Source of the DNA: Streptomyces avicenniae
Lineage (GTDB): Bacteria > Actinomycetota > Actinomycetes > Streptomycetales > Streptomycetaceae
NCBI RefSeq assembly: GCF_000719135.1
Contig: NZ_JOEK01000007.1
Location: 208,332-272,331, forward strand
DNA length: 64,000 nt
Direction of reading: 5' to 3'
The notes under the pieces are model-generated. The model was not told the origin of the DNA, did no database searches, and saw nothing but the letters and a program-made list of their open reading frames with translations. Made by a program: the position numbers and the translations under genes. Shown one piece after another: positions 7,466-16,421 of the stretch (the first letter of the stretch is position 1; the number at the start of each line of letters is the position of its first letter).

Positions 7466-8998
7466 TCAGCCCGCGGTGACGCCCGGCGTCCGCCCCTGCG
7501 GCGGGACGGTCGCCGCGCCGCCCGCGTCCTCGACCGGGTCGGTGTTCAGCGAGTCGAGCAGCGCGTCGCGCTCCGCGGTCCGCTCGGGCCGCAGCAGCCC
7601 CACGCCGAGGTAGAGGACGAGCGAGGTGAGCAGCGGCAGCCCGACGATCGCCGCCTGCGTCGAGTCCTCGGCGACGTAGCGCACCAGGTACCAGACGAGC
7701 AGCCCACCGGCCCAGGACGTGATGGCCGCCGTGGGCCCGATCCGGCGGAACCAGGGCAGCAGCCCGAGCATCAGGGGGATGGAGATCGGTCCCATCGTCG
7801 CCGCGACGAGTTCGACGGTGGTTTCGAGGACGAATCCCTCGCCGCCCGTCGCGATGGCCAGGGTCATGCTGACGGACACGAACAGCACGGTCGTGATCCG
7901 CGCGAACAGCAGCTGCGCCGCGTCCGTCATACGCCGTACGCGCGGCACCAGCACCGGCGCGATGTCGCGCGTGATGACGGCGGTGATGACGTTCGAGTCG
8001 GACGCGACCATGGCCATGGTGTGGGAGAAGAAGCCCGCGAGCATCAGCCCGATGAGCCCGGCGGGCAGCAGTTCCTGGGCGAGCGCGATGTACGACTCCT
8101 CGCCGTTGCCGAGCCCGGGCACGATCAGGGGCGCGGCGATCATCGGCAGGAAGAGGATCAGCGGCCACACGAGCCACAGCGCGCTGGACAGCGCCGCCGC
8201 GCGCTTCGCCTCGGAGCCGGAGGGCGCGGCCATGTAGCGCTGCGCCAGGTTCCACATGCCGCCGTTGTACTCGAAGGTCTTGACCAGCAGGAACGCGAGG
8301 ATGAGCCAGGTGGTGACCGAGCCGTTGACCGGGTCGCCGTGCCCGTCGGGCAGGTCGCCCCACATGGTGAAGGGGAAGTCGAAGCCCAGCTCGATCATGA
8401 CCGCGACCAGCATGGCGACGCCCGCGACCGCCTGGATGACGAACTGGCCCATGTCGGTGAGGACGTCCGCCCACAGCCCGCCGACCGTCATGTACGCCAT
8501 GGTGGCGACGCCGGTGAAGAGGATGCCGGTCTCCAGGGGGATGTCCGCGAAGCCCTGGAGCAGCACCGAGATGGCGACCCACTTGGCGGCGATGTCCACG
8601 ACCTTGAGGGCCGCGCCGCTGTAGGCGAGGACCTGCTGGGTCGGCAGGTTGTAGCGCTGCGTGAGGTATTCGAGCGGGGAGGCGACGCCGTGCTTGGCGC
8701 GCAGCCGGTTCCAGCGGGCCGCGAAGAGGAACGCGCCGACGCCGACGCCGAGGCCGATCGTCAGCGGCCACCAGAAGTAGACGGTGACGCCGTCGTTGTA
8801 GGCGACGGCGGCGAACGCCACGAACATCACCGCGCTGTAGCCGGACATGTGGTGCGAGATGCCGGACAGCCACCACGGGATCTGTCCGCGCGCCGTGAAG
8901 AAGTCGGCGACGCTGTGAATGCGGTTCTTCGACCACCAGCCGATGGCTACGACCACGAGGAAGTAACCGGCGACCACGATCCAGTCCAACGCGGACAT
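7466..8998 (-). CDS. Sodium:solute symporter (SSS family)
   Basis: The 510-residue protein is strongly hydrophobic with about 13 membrane segments and the SSS fold, starting with LDWIVVAGYFLVVVAIGWW and including the GGLWADVLTDMGQFVIQ segment typical of these transporters. It should couple sodium entry to uptake of a small solute. It lies 27 bases downstream of the glucarate dehydratase gene, so the likely cargo is glucarate, galactarate or a related sugar acid. This assignment rests on context only. Its C-terminal tail is hydrophilic and cytoplasmic. Confidence 0.9.
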   Translation of the reverse strand: MSALDWIVVAGYFLVVVAIGWWSKNRIHSVADFFTARGQIPWWLSGISHHMSGYSAVMFVAFAAVAYNDGVTVYFWWPLTIGLGVGVGAFLFAARWNRLRAKHGVASPLEYLTQRYNLPTQQVLAYSGAALKVVDIAAKWVAISVLLQGFADIPLETGILFTGVATMAYMTVGGLWADVLTDMGQFVIQAVAGVAMLVAVMIELGFDFPFTMWGDLPDGHGDPVNGSVTTWLILAFLLVKTFEYNGGMWNLAQRYMAAPSGSEAKRAAALSSALWLVWPLILFLPMIAAPLIVPGLGNGEESYIALAQELLPAGLIGLMLAGFFSHTMAMVASDSNVITAVITRDIAPVLVPRVRRMTDAAQLLFARITTVLFVSVSMTLAIATGGEGFVLETTVELVAATMGPISIPLMLGLLPWFRRIGPTAAITSWAGGLLVWYLVRYVAEDSTQAAIVGLPLLTSLVLYLGVGLLRPERTAERDALLDSLNTDPVEDAGGAATVPPQGRTPGVTAG

Positions 8999-9025
8999 CC
9001 GCGGCTCCTTGAGAAGGGAAGGGAC

Positions 9026-10285
9026 TTACCAATGGGCTCGCTTGGGAACGAAGTCGGGGGCGAAGGTCCGCATGTACGCGGTGTCGTCGCGGTGGCGGAC
9101 GCCGCAGTCGAGGTACTGCCGGTGCATCCTGGCGAGGGCGTCGCGGTCCAACTCGACGCCGAGGCCCGGCCCTTCCGGCAGGGGGACGGCGCCGTCCACG
9201 AAGCGCAGGGCGCCGGGGGCGACGACGTCCTGGCCGTCCTGCCACGGGGTGTGGGTGTCGCAGGCGTGCGTGAGCCCCGGTGTGGCGGCGGCGAGTTGGG
9301 TCATGGCGGCGAGGCTGATGCCCAGGTGGGTGTTGGAGTGCATGGACAGTTCGATGCCGAACGTGTCGCACAGCGAGGCGACATGGGAGGAGCGCAGCAG
9401 GCCGCCCCAGTAGTGGTGGTCGGTCAGGAGGACGCCGATGGCGCCCTGGGCCACGGCGGGCGGCAGGTGTTCGTGCGTGACGACGCACATGTTGGTGGCG
9501 AGCGGCATGGGCACCTGGGGGGCGACCTGTGCCATGCCCTCGATGCCGGGGGTGGGGTCCTCCAGGTATTCGAGGACACCGGCGAGCGCCGTGCCGACGC
9601 GGACCGAGGTCTCGGGCGTCCAGGCGGCGTTGGGGTCGAGGCGCAGGGGGACGCCGGGGAAGGCGTCGTGCAGGGCGAGGACGGCGTCGATCTCCTGGTC
9701 GGGCGGCAGGACGCCGCCCTTCAGCTTGATCGAGCCGAAGCCGTACTCCTCGATGAACAGCCGGGCCTGGGCGACGATCCCGGCGGGGTCGAGGGCCGCG
9801 CCGAAGCGGTCGGGGGTGGCGCCGGGGTGGGCGGCCCACTTGTAGAAGAGGTAGGCGCTGTAGGGGACGGCGTCGCGTACGGGCCCGCCGAGGAGGTCGG
9901 CGACGCGCAGTCCGGCGGCCTTGCCGCGGATGTCGAGGCAGGCGACCTCGAAGGGGGAGAAGACGGAGTCCACGGTCTTGCGGGGGGTGGAGGCGCCGAT
10001 GAGGCCGTGGCGGTCGGAGACGACGTCGCCGCCGAGGCCCGCGGCGACGGCGGCGTACAGGGCGTGGTGCGCGTGGACGTCGATGCCGGTGAGCAGGGGG
10101 GCGACGGCGTGGAGCCGTTCGAGCTGGGCCAGGTCGCCGTAGGTCTCGCCGAGCCCGGTGACGCCCTCGTCGGTGACGATCTCGACGATCGCCCGCAGGG
10201 CCCACGGCTCGTGCACGCCCGAGGCGTTGAGGAGCGGCGGGTCGCGGAAGGCGACGGGGGTGATGGTGAGGTCACGTATGCGCAT
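9026..10285 (-). CDS. gudD: Glucarate dehydratase (enolase superfamily)
   Basis: The 419-residue protein is a member of the enolase superfamily that dehydrates D-glucarate to 5-keto-4-deoxyglucarate. The Lys-x-Lys base pair is in SIKLKGG, a metal-ligand aspartate in LRLDPNAAW, and the catalytic histidine in SMHSNTHLG. The homology begins at MRIRDLTITPVAFRDP, so ATG 10285 is chosen; two in-frame ATGs at 10297 and 10303 are possible and none has a strong ribosome site. It is the first gene of an operon with the sodium symporter and has a near-consensus promoter and two dyads upstream. Confidence 0.88.
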   Translation of the reverse strand: MRIRDLTITPVAFRDPPLLNASGVHEPWALRAIVEIVTDEGVTGLGETYGDLAQLERLHAVAPLLTGIDVHAHHALYAAVAAGLGGDVVSDRHGLIGASTPRKTVDSVFSPFEVACLDIRGKAAGLRVADLLGGPVRDAVPYSAYLFYKWAAHPGATPDRFGAALDPAGIVAQARLFIEEYGFGSIKLKGGVLPPDQEIDAVLALHDAFPGVPLRLDPNAAWTPETSVRVGTALAGVLEYLEDPTPGIEGMAQVAPQVPMPLATNMCVVTHEHLPPAVAQGAIGVLLTDHHYWGGLLRSSHVASLCDTFGIELSMHSNTHLGISLAAMTQLAAATPGLTHACDTHTPWQDGQDVVAPGALRFVDGAVPLPEGPGLGVELDRDALARMHRQYLDCGVRHRDDTAYMRTFAPDFVPKRAHW

Positions 10286-10331
10286 AGGGCGGTTCATCCA
10301 CATCGTCTGACGGCACTCACTCGCCCCCGCC

Positions 10332-10349
10332 CATTCATCTATCTGAACG
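10332..10349. promoter_or_regulatory. Dyad B downstream of the gudD promoter
   Basis: The sequence CATTCAT-N4-CTGAACG follows the same seven-four-seven plan as the perfect dyad A at 10440. It lies just after the predicted transcription start, a repressor-like position. Confidence 0.5.
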
Positions 10350-10379
10350 GGGAACATTATCTTGAACGGACGGAACGCA

Positions 10380-10408
10380 ACTGTAGGAGTGCGCCCCAGG
10401 AGCGTCAA
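10380..10408 (-). promoter_or_regulatory. Promoter of the gudD-symporter operon
   Basis: On the minus strand TTGACG (10403-10408) and TACAGT (10380-10385) are separated by exactly 17 bases. The start would be near 10373, leaving a leader of about 85 bases before gudD. Confidence 0.7.
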
Positions 10409-10439
10409 GGGTCCGGGCACGGCCGCCCGGCCGGGTCCT

Positions 10440-10457
10440 CGTTCAGCTGGCTGAACG
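10440..10457. promoter_or_regulatory. Dyad A upstream of the gudD promoter
   Basis: CGTTCAG-CTGG-CTGAACG is a perfect seven-four-seven inverted repeat about 32 bases upstream of the -35 box. Paired with dyad B 108 bases away it could support a loop. No cognate regulator gene is in the window. Confidence 0.55.
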
Positions 10458-10461
10458 GCAA

Positions 10462-10492
10462 ACGGCACGGCGGGAGTTCACCGCCGTGCCGT
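10462..10492 (-). terminator. Terminator of the FAD/Fe-S dehydrogenase gene
   Basis: A 12-bp perfect stem pairs 10462-10473 with 10481-10492 around a seven-base loop, 21 bases after the stop of the upstream gene. Confidence 0.7.
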
Positions 10493-10512
10493 CCCGTACC
10501 GCCGCGTGGGGC

Positions 10513-13353
10513 TCACCCCGGGGCGTCGCCCGCCGTCCGCAGCGCGGCGGCCAGCACCTCGGCCAGGTGCCGCGCCCGGCCGCCGCCGAGCTGGTCGAGC
10601 TGGGTGCGGCACGAGTAGCCGTCCGCGAGCAGCACAGCCCCCGGCGGCGCCGACCGTACGGCGGGCAGCAGCGTCTCCTCGGCGCAGGCGACGGACACGG
10701 CGTGGTGGCCGCGCTCGAAGCCGAAGTTGCCCGCGAGGCCGCAGCAGCCCGCCGCCAGGTCGCCGGTGAGGCCCGCGCGTTCCCGCAGCCGCCGGTCGGC
10801 GGCGTCGCCGAGGACGGCGTGCTGGTGGCAGTGGGTCTGGCCCACGACGGGCCGCCCGACATGCGGCGGCTGCCAGTCGGGGGCGTACTCCTCCAGCGTC
10901 TCGGCGAACGTCCGCACGCCGTCCGCGAGCCGCCTGGCCCGGGGGTCGTCCGGCAGCAGCTCGGGCAGGTCGGTGCGCAGCGCGGCGGCGCAGGGCGGCT
11001 CCAGGACGGTCACGGGAAGCCCGGCGTCGAGCGCGGGCGCGAGGTGGTCGAGGGTGCGGCGCATGACGGCGCGGGCGCGGTCGAGCTGCCCCGTCGTGAC
11101 GTACGTGAGGCCGCAGCAGACCGTGCGCGGCGGGACGACGGGGCGCAGCCCGGCGTCCGTCAGCACGTCGGCCGCCGCGTCGCCCGCCTCGGGCGACAGG
11201 TGGTTGGTGAAGGTGTCGGGGAAGAGCACGACGGGCCGCCCGGTCGCGGCGCGCCCCGGGGCGCCGCGCCACCGCCGGGTGAACGGCCGCGCGGCGAGCG
11301 GCGGGACGGCCCGCTCGGGTGCGACGCCCGCCAGGCGTTTGGCCAGGGCCGCCAGCGGACGGACGCGCGCGGCGGCGTTCGCGGCGGGCGCGGCGCGCAG
11401 CGCGGCGACGAGCCGCAGCCACTCGGGCAGCCTGCCCAGCGCGTAGTGGGCGGCGGGCCTGCGGCGCCCGGCGTAGTGGTGGTGCAGGAACTCGGCCTTG
11501 TACGTGGCCATGTCCACGCCGACCGGGCAGTCGCTGCGGCAGCCCTTGCAGGACAGGCACAGGTCCAGCGCCTCGCGGACCTCGTCGGAGCGCCACCCGT
11601 CGGTCACGACCTCGCCGATCAGCATCTCGTGCAGCAGCCGGGCCCGGCCGCGCGTCGAGTGCGTCTCCTCGCCCGTGGCCCGGTACGAGGGGCACATCAC
11701 GCCGGAACCCGGCGTCGTCTCGCGGCACTTGGCGACGCCGACGCAGCGGCGCACCGCCGCGGAGAAGTCGCCGCCGTCCTGCGGGTAGGCGAACGCGACG
11801 GGTTCAGGACGCCGCGGCATCCCGGCGAACCGCAGGTGCGCGTCGATCGCCGCAGGGCGCGCCAGGACGCCGGGGTTGAGGGCGCCGTCCGGGTCCCACA
11901 GGTCCTTGAAGTCGCCGAAGACGCCGACCAGTTCGGCCCCGTACATCCGGGGCAGCAGCGCGGCGCGCGCGAGGCCGTCGCCGTGCTCGCCTGACAGCGA
12001 TCCGCCGTGCGCGACGACGAGATCGGCCAGCTCGCCGCCGAACTCGCGGAACCGCGCGATGCCGTCCGCCGTGAGGAGGTCGAAGTCGATGCGAATGTGA
12101 ACGCAGCCGTCCCCGAAGTGCCCGTACGGCGCGCCCCGCAGGCCGTGGTCGCGCAGCAGCCCGCGGAACTCCCGCAGGTACGCGCCGAGTCGCTGCGGCG
12201 GCACCGCGCAGTCCTCCCAGCCGGGCCACGCCTCCCCGCCGTCCGGCATGCGCGTCGCCGTGCCCGACGCGTCCTCGCGCACGCGCCACAGCAGCCGTTG
12301 CTCCGCGTGAGCGGTGACGACGCGCAGCCCGGTGGTCGCGTCCCCGGCCGCGCGGCCGAGCGCGCGGGCCCGCTGCTCCGCCTCGGCCGGGCTGTCGCCG
12401 CCCGCCTCGACGAACAGCCACGCCCCGCCGGGCGGCAGCGCGGCCCGCGCGGCGGGGGACGGCACGAGGTCGGCCGCCATGCCCTCGACGGTCAGCGGCC
12501 CGTGGGCGAGCAGCCCGGGGGCGGCCTCGGCGGCGGCCGACTCGTCGGGGAAGCCGAGGACGGCGAGCGCCCGCGCCCGTGGCGCCTCGACCAGCCGGAC
12601 CGTCGCCTCCGTGAGGACACCGAGCGTGCCCTCGCTGCCGGTGAAGGCGCGCGCCCAGTCCCGTCCTTTCTCCGGCAGCAACTCGTCCAAGGCGTAGCCG
12701 GAGATGCGGCGCGGCAGGTCGGGATAGCCGGTGCGCAGCAGCGCCAGCCGCGCGGAGACCAGCTCGTCCACGCCGCGCCGCAGCCCCTCGGGCACGCCCG
12801 CGCCGCCGCGTTCGAGGCGGGCGGGCGCGCCCCGGTACGTGAGGACGTCGAGGGCGCGCACGTTGTCGGCCGTCGTGCCCCAGGCGACGGAGTGGGAGCC
12901 GCAGGCGTTGTTGCCGATCATGCCGCCGAGCGTGCAGCGGCTGTGGGTGGACGGGTCGGGGCCGAACGTGAGGCCGTGCGGTGCGGCGGCGGCGCGCAGC
13001 GTGTCGCAGACCGCACCGGGCTGCACCACCGCCGTGCGCGCGTCGGGATCGACGTGCAGGACGCGGTTCATGTGGCGCGTGAAGTCGAGGACGACGCCGG
13101 TGCCCGTGGCCTGTCCGGCGATGCTCGTGCCGCCGCCGCGCGGGACGACGGGCGCGCCGTGCTCCCGGCAGACGGCCAGCGCGGCGGCCACGTCGTCCGC
13201 GTCACGCGGGGCGACGACGCCGACCGGCACGCGCCGGTAGTTCGAGGCGTCCATCGTCGTCAGGGCGCGCGCCGCCGTGCCGAAATCGACCGTGCCGCGC
13301 ACGGCCGAACGCAGCGCCGCCGCCAGCTCCGTTGTGTGCAGAATCGGCTCCAT
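10513..13353 (-). CDS. FAD-linked dehydrogenase fused to an iron-sulfur domain
   Basis: This 946-residue protein joins a GlcD-like FAD half to a GlcF-like iron-sulfur half. The FAD part shows VVPRGGGTSIAGQATG and GGMIGNNACGSHSV (PCMH-type binding). After about residue 540 come cysteine-rich motifs: a CVGVAKC/CPSY cluster and CLSCKGCRSDCPVG near residue 600, then two CCG motifs (CCGLTY, CCGLAGNFGFE), which are heterodisulfide-reductase-like. Such fusions oxidise 2-hydroxy acids (D-lactate, glycolate or D-2-hydroxyglutarate) and pass electrons to quinone. The substrate is not determined. Its ATG at 13353 starts just ahead of the conserved region. Confidence 0.87.
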   Translation of the reverse strand: MEPILHTTELAAALRSAVRGTVDFGTAARALTTMDASNYRRVPVGVVAPRDADDVAAALAVCREHGAPVVPRGGGTSIAGQATGTGVVLDFTRHMNRVLHVDPDARTAVVQPGAVCDTLRAAAAPHGLTFGPDPSTHSRCTLGGMIGNNACGSHSVAWGTTADNVRALDVLTYRGAPARLERGGAGVPEGLRRGVDELVSARLALLRTGYPDLPRRISGYALDELLPEKGRDWARAFTGSEGTLGVLTEATVRLVEAPRARALAVLGFPDESAAAEAAPGLLAHGPLTVEGMAADLVPSPAARAALPPGGAWLFVEAGGDSPAEAEQRARALGRAAGDATTGLRVVTAHAEQRLLWRVREDASGTATRMPDGGEAWPGWEDCAVPPQRLGAYLREFRGLLRDHGLRGAPYGHFGDGCVHIRIDFDLLTADGIARFREFGGELADLVVAHGGSLSGEHGDGLARAALLPRMYGAELVGVFGDFKDLWDPDGALNPGVLARPAAIDAHLRFAGMPRRPEPVAFAYPQDGGDFSAAVRRCVGVAKCRETTPGSGVMCPSYRATGEETHSTRGRARLLHEMLIGEVVTDGWRSDEVREALDLCLSCKGCRSDCPVGVDMATYKAEFLHHHYAGRRRPAAHYALGRLPEWLRLVAALRAAPAANAAARVRPLAALAKRLAGVAPERAVPPLAARPFTRRWRGAPGRAATGRPVVLFPDTFTNHLSPEAGDAAADVLTDAGLRPVVPPRTVCCGLTYVTTGQLDRARAVMRRTLDHLAPALDAGLPVTVLEPPCAAALRTDLPELLPDDPRARRLADGVRTFAETLEEYAPDWQPPHVGRPVVGQTHCHQHAVLGDAADRRLRERAGLTGDLAAGCCGLAGNFGFERGHHAVSVACAEETLLPAVRSAPPGAVLLADGYSCRTQLDQLGGGRARHLAEVLAAALRTAGDAPG

Positions 13354-13527
13354 GCCCCCAGCGTGCACCCTGCGGAGCGGCGCGCCGCGCGGCGTGTCCG
13401 ATCGCGAACGACGAGGGGCGGAGGAAAACGTTCATTTTCCGAAAGAAGAGTTGCCCTGTTGTGACCCCAAGCCGCCTATAGTGTGGGCCACTTGCACCAC
13501 CCGTCTCCCGGCCCCAGGGATTCGTTC

Positions 13528-15003
13528 ATGACAGCGCACATCCCCCCGGCGCGCCGCTGGACGGCGCGTCCTCCCCTCAGGCACACCCTCCTCGCCCTCG
13601 CGCTCTCCACCGCTGTCGCCGCGGGCGGCTGGTTCGCCGCCGTCCTCGCGGCCCCCGCATCCTTCAGGGCCCCGCTCGCCGTCGGCGCGGGCGTCGCCGG
13701 GGCGGCGCTGGTCACCGCCGTCACCCTGGCCGTCCGCGCGGGCGGCGCCCACCGGGCCCTGCGCCGCGCGCTCGTGGAGGCCGACCGCGAGGCGGAGGCG
13801 TTCGTCGGCGGGACCGTGCCCGAGATGGTGGCCAGGCTGCGCGGCGGCGCGTCGCCCGAGACCGTCCTCGCGTCCTTCCCGGAACCGGCCGACGAGGCGT
13901 CACGGCAGGTCATGCGCGTCCTCGCCACCGAGATCGGGCGCAGCGAGGCGAGCAAGGCCGCGGCGACCGCCGCCTGCGCCAACGCCGCAGGGCGGATGCA
14001 GGCCCTCGCCACCAGCACGCTCGCCAGCCTGCGCGAGATGGAGCACCGGCACACCGAGGACGCCGTGCTGGAGGACCTGCTGCTCCTCGACCACCGCACG
14101 GCCCAGGCCGGGCGGCTCGCCGACAGCATCGCCGTCCTCACCGGGGCGCGCTCGGGCCGGCGCTGGCCGAAACCCATCGGCATGGAGAGCGTGCTGCGCG
14201 GCGCGATGGGCCGCATCGGCGGCTACCAGCGCGTGCGGCTGCACTCGGCGCTCGACGTCGCCGTCGCCGGGCACGCCGCCGAGGCCGTCATGCACGCCCT
14301 CGCCGAACTGCTCGACAACGCGGCCAACTTCTCGCCGCCCACCGCCGAGGTCCACGTCTACACCGAGCAGGTGCCGACCGGGGTCGTCGTCACCGTCGAG
14401 GACAGCGGCCTCGTCATGAGCGAGGCGGCCCTGCGGCGCGCCGAACGGGCCGTCGCCAGCGACGCCATCGACCTGACGACGCTCTCCGGCACGCGGCTCG
14501 GCCTCGCCGTCGTCGGCGTGCTGGCGAGCAAGCACGGGCTGTCCGTCTCGTTCCGCCCCTCGGCGCGCGGCGGGACCGGCGCGCTGCTCCTCGTGCCGCA
14601 GGAACTGATCACCGCGCACCGGCCGGAAGGTCCGCAGGGCGCCGCCGCGTTGGAGACGGGCAGGACGGTCCGCACCCGCCGCCTCGCCGCCGCGCCGAAG
14701 CCCGCAGAACTCCCCCCGGCCCCGGGCCCGGAGGCGGCACCGGCCGAACGGCCCGCGACAGGCCCAGGCGGCCTGCCGCAGCGCCGCCGGGGCGGCACGC
14801 TCACCGGCGACCGCGCGGCCCGCGCGGCGGCCCACCGCACGGACGACGGCGAAGGCAGCACCCACAGCAGCGGGAACGGCGCCGCCCGGCCGCACTCCCC
14901 CGCCGAATCGGCGGCACGCTTCGGCGCGTTCCGGCGCGCCGTCCAGGGCGGAACGCAGGACACCGACCGCACCACCCCGCCCCTGGAGGACGACACCCCA
15001 TGA
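13528..15003 (+). CDS. cvnA: CvnA: conservon sensor kinase-like ATPase
   Basis: The 491-residue protein opens with two membrane segments (about residues 18-65: LLALALSTAVAAGGWFAAVL and VGAGVAGAALVTAVTLAV), followed by a coiled dimerisation region and a histidine-kinase-like ATPase domain with the N box ELLDNAANFSPP and a VEDSG G1-like motif. The tail after residue 390 is low-complexity Pro/Ala. CvnA is the membrane receptor of the G-protein-like conservon complex. ATG 13528 follows AGGGA. The gene overlaps cvnB by four bases (ATGA), which shows tight coupling. Confidence 0.9.
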   Translation: MTAHIPPARRWTARPPLRHTLLALALSTAVAAGGWFAAVLAAPASFRAPLAVGAGVAGAALVTAVTLAVRAGGAHRALRRALVEADREAEAFVGGTVPEMVARLRGGASPETVLASFPEPADEASRQVMRVLATEIGRSEASKAAATAACANAAGRMQALATSTLASLREMEHRHTEDAVLEDLLLLDHRTAQAGRLADSIAVLTGARSGRRWPKPIGMESVLRGAMGRIGGYQRVRLHSALDVAVAGHAAEAVMHALAELLDNAANFSPPTAEVHVYTEQVPTGVVVTVEDSGLVMSEAALRRAERAVASDAIDLTTLSGTRLGLAVVGVLASKHGLSVSFRPSARGGTGALLLVPQELITAHRPEGPQGAAALETGRTVRTRRLAAAPKPAELPPAPGPEAAPAERPATGPGGLPQRRRGGTLTGDRAARAAAHRTDDGEGSTHSSGNGAARPHSPAESAARFGAFRRAVQGGTQDTDRTTPPLEDDTP

Positions 15004-15482
15004 CCGCCCTTTCCCCGGGTGCCCCCCAGGCACGGACGGACCACGGCCCCGGCACCGCCGACGACCGCCTCGCCTGGCTGCTGACCGGCCTCGTCAGCCG
15101 CACCCCCGGCGCACGCCACGCCCTCGTGCTGTCACGCGACGGGCTGAAGCTGAGCCGTACGCCCGAGCTGTCCGAGGACTCGGCCGACCAACTGGCCGCG
15201 ATCGCGGCGGGGATGCAGTCCCTGGCGCACGGCGCGTCCATCGAGTTCGGCGACGGCACCGGCGGCGTCAGGCAGTCGATGACCGAGTTCTACGGCGGCC
15301 TGCTGTTCATCGTCGAGGCGGGCTCGGGGGCACACCTCGCGCTCGTCGCCGACGACGACGCGGACGCCGGGCTGATCGGCCACAACATGACGGAGCTGGT
15401 CGAGCAGCTCGGCGAGTACCTGAGCGCCGCGCCCCGCGAGGGCGCGGACCCGGCCACGGGCCCGGGCGGCGACAGAGCATGA
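15000..15482 (+). CDS. cvnB: CvnB: roadblock/LC7-domain protein
   Basis: The 160-residue protein has a roadblock/LC7 fold, beginning at LAWLLTGLVSRTPGARHALVLSRDG and continuing with DQLAAIAAGMQSLAHGAS. In conservons this protein is thought to act as the GTPase-activating or regulating partner of CvnD and to bind CvnA. It overlaps cvnA and cvnC by four bases each, the standard gene order. Confidence 0.93.
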   Translation: MTALSPGAPQARTDHGPGTADDRLAWLLTGLVSRTPGARHALVLSRDGLKLSRTPELSEDSADQLAAIAAGMQSLAHGASIEFGDGTGGVRQSMTEFYGGLLFIVEAGSGAHLALVADDDADAGLIGHNMTELVEQLGEYLSAAPREGADPATGPGGDRA

Positions 15483-15841
15483 GCCCGGCGGGCCGGGACG
15501 ACGACGACCCCGCGCGTCTGTACACCCTCGTCGGGACGCGCGGGCGCGCCGCCCGCGCCGCCGCCGCCTCGTTCGACCTGGTCACCCTCGTCGTCAGCGA
15601 GGCGGAACCGGTCCCCGGCATGCAGTCGGAGCACGCGCGCATCCTGCGCCGCTGCCGCCGCCCGGCCGCCGTGGTCGAGCTCGCGGCAGAACTGGGCCTG
15701 CCCGTCACGCTCGTGCGGATGATGCTCGGCGAACTGCTCGTCTCCGGCGGCGTGTCCGTCCGCCGCGCCCGGGCCTCGTCCGCCGGGCAGGCCGACCCCC
15801 GACTCCTGGAGCAGGTACTCGTTGGACTCCGTAATCTCTGA
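15479..15841 (+). CDS. cvnC: CvnC: DUF742 protein
   Basis: The 120-residue protein is a DUF742 member: an N-terminal RLYTLVGTRGRA stretch, a middle winged-helix-like region (EHARILRRCRRPAAVVELAA) and VTLVRMMLGELLVSGGVSVR at the end. DUF742 proteins are the third component of conservons and bind CvnA/CvnB. The gene overlaps cvnD by 20 bases. Confidence 0.92.
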   Translation: MSPAGRDDDDPARLYTLVGTRGRAARAAAASFDLVTLVVSEAEPVPGMQSEHARILRRCRRPAAVVELAAELGLPVTLVRMMLGELLVSGGVSVRRARASSAGQADPRLLEQVLVGLRNL

Positions 15842-16421
15842 CCCGCTCCCCGGCCCCCCACCCCTGGGGCCCTCCGTGGACACCGGCCTGAAGATCCTGG
15901 TCGCCGGTGGCCTCGGCGCGGGCAAGACGACGCTCGTCCGCTCCGTCAGCGACATCAGGCCGCTGGACACGGAGGAGATCATGACGCGCGCCGGGCAGGA
16001 CGTGGACGACCTCACCGGCGTGCGCGGCAAGGGCGGGACGACCGTCGCGTTCGACTTCGGGCGGATCGCGCTGGACGAGCGGACCGTCCTCTACCTCTTC
16101 GGCGCGCCGGGGCAGGAGCGCTTCCGCTTCCTGTGGGACCGGCTGTTCACGGGCGCGCTGGGCGCGGTCGTCCTGGTGGACACGCGGCGGCTCGCCGACT
16201 CCTGGTACGCCATCGACCGGCTGGAGGCGCAGGGCACGCCGTTCGTCGTCGCGCACAACGACTTCGGCGGGCCGCGCCACAGCCACGCCCGGATACGCGA
16301 GGCGCTCGACCTGCGGGAGGACGTGCCGCTCATGGACTGCGACGCCAGGTCCCGCGCCTCGTGCAAGGCCGTCCTCCTCACCCTCGTGCACCACCTGTCC
16401 GGCCGGGAGACCGCCGTATGA
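15822..16421 (+). CDS. cvnD: CvnD: small Ras-like GTPase
   Basis: The 199-residue protein is the conservon GTPase. It has a P-loop VAGGLGAGKTTLVRS, a switch II GAPGQERFRFLWD, and VAHNDFGG in the place of the usual NKxD guanine motif, as is common in this family. The start is a TTG at 15822 inside cvnC; a GTG at 15876 is an alternative closer to the P-loop. The stop overlaps the start of the P450 gene (ATGA). Confidence 0.92.
   Translation: MDSVISDPLPGPPPLGPSVDTGLKILVAGGLGAGKTTLVRSVSDIRPLDTEEIMTRAGQDVDDLTGVRGKGGTTVAFDFGRIALDERTVLYLFGAPGQERFRFLWDRLFTGALGAVVLVDTRRLADSWYAIDRLEAQGTPFVVAHNDFGGPRHSHARIREALDLREDVPLMDCDARSRASCKAVLLTLVHHLSGRETAV

Noticed and set aside
7134..10205. 1023-codon minus-strand open frame
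   Set aside because: It is the shadow of the symporter and gudD genes, dominated by Arg and Pro, without a domain.
7394..10618. 1074-codon plus-strand open frame
   Set aside because: It is antisense to gudD and the symporter gene, both of which have clear family motifs on the other strand.
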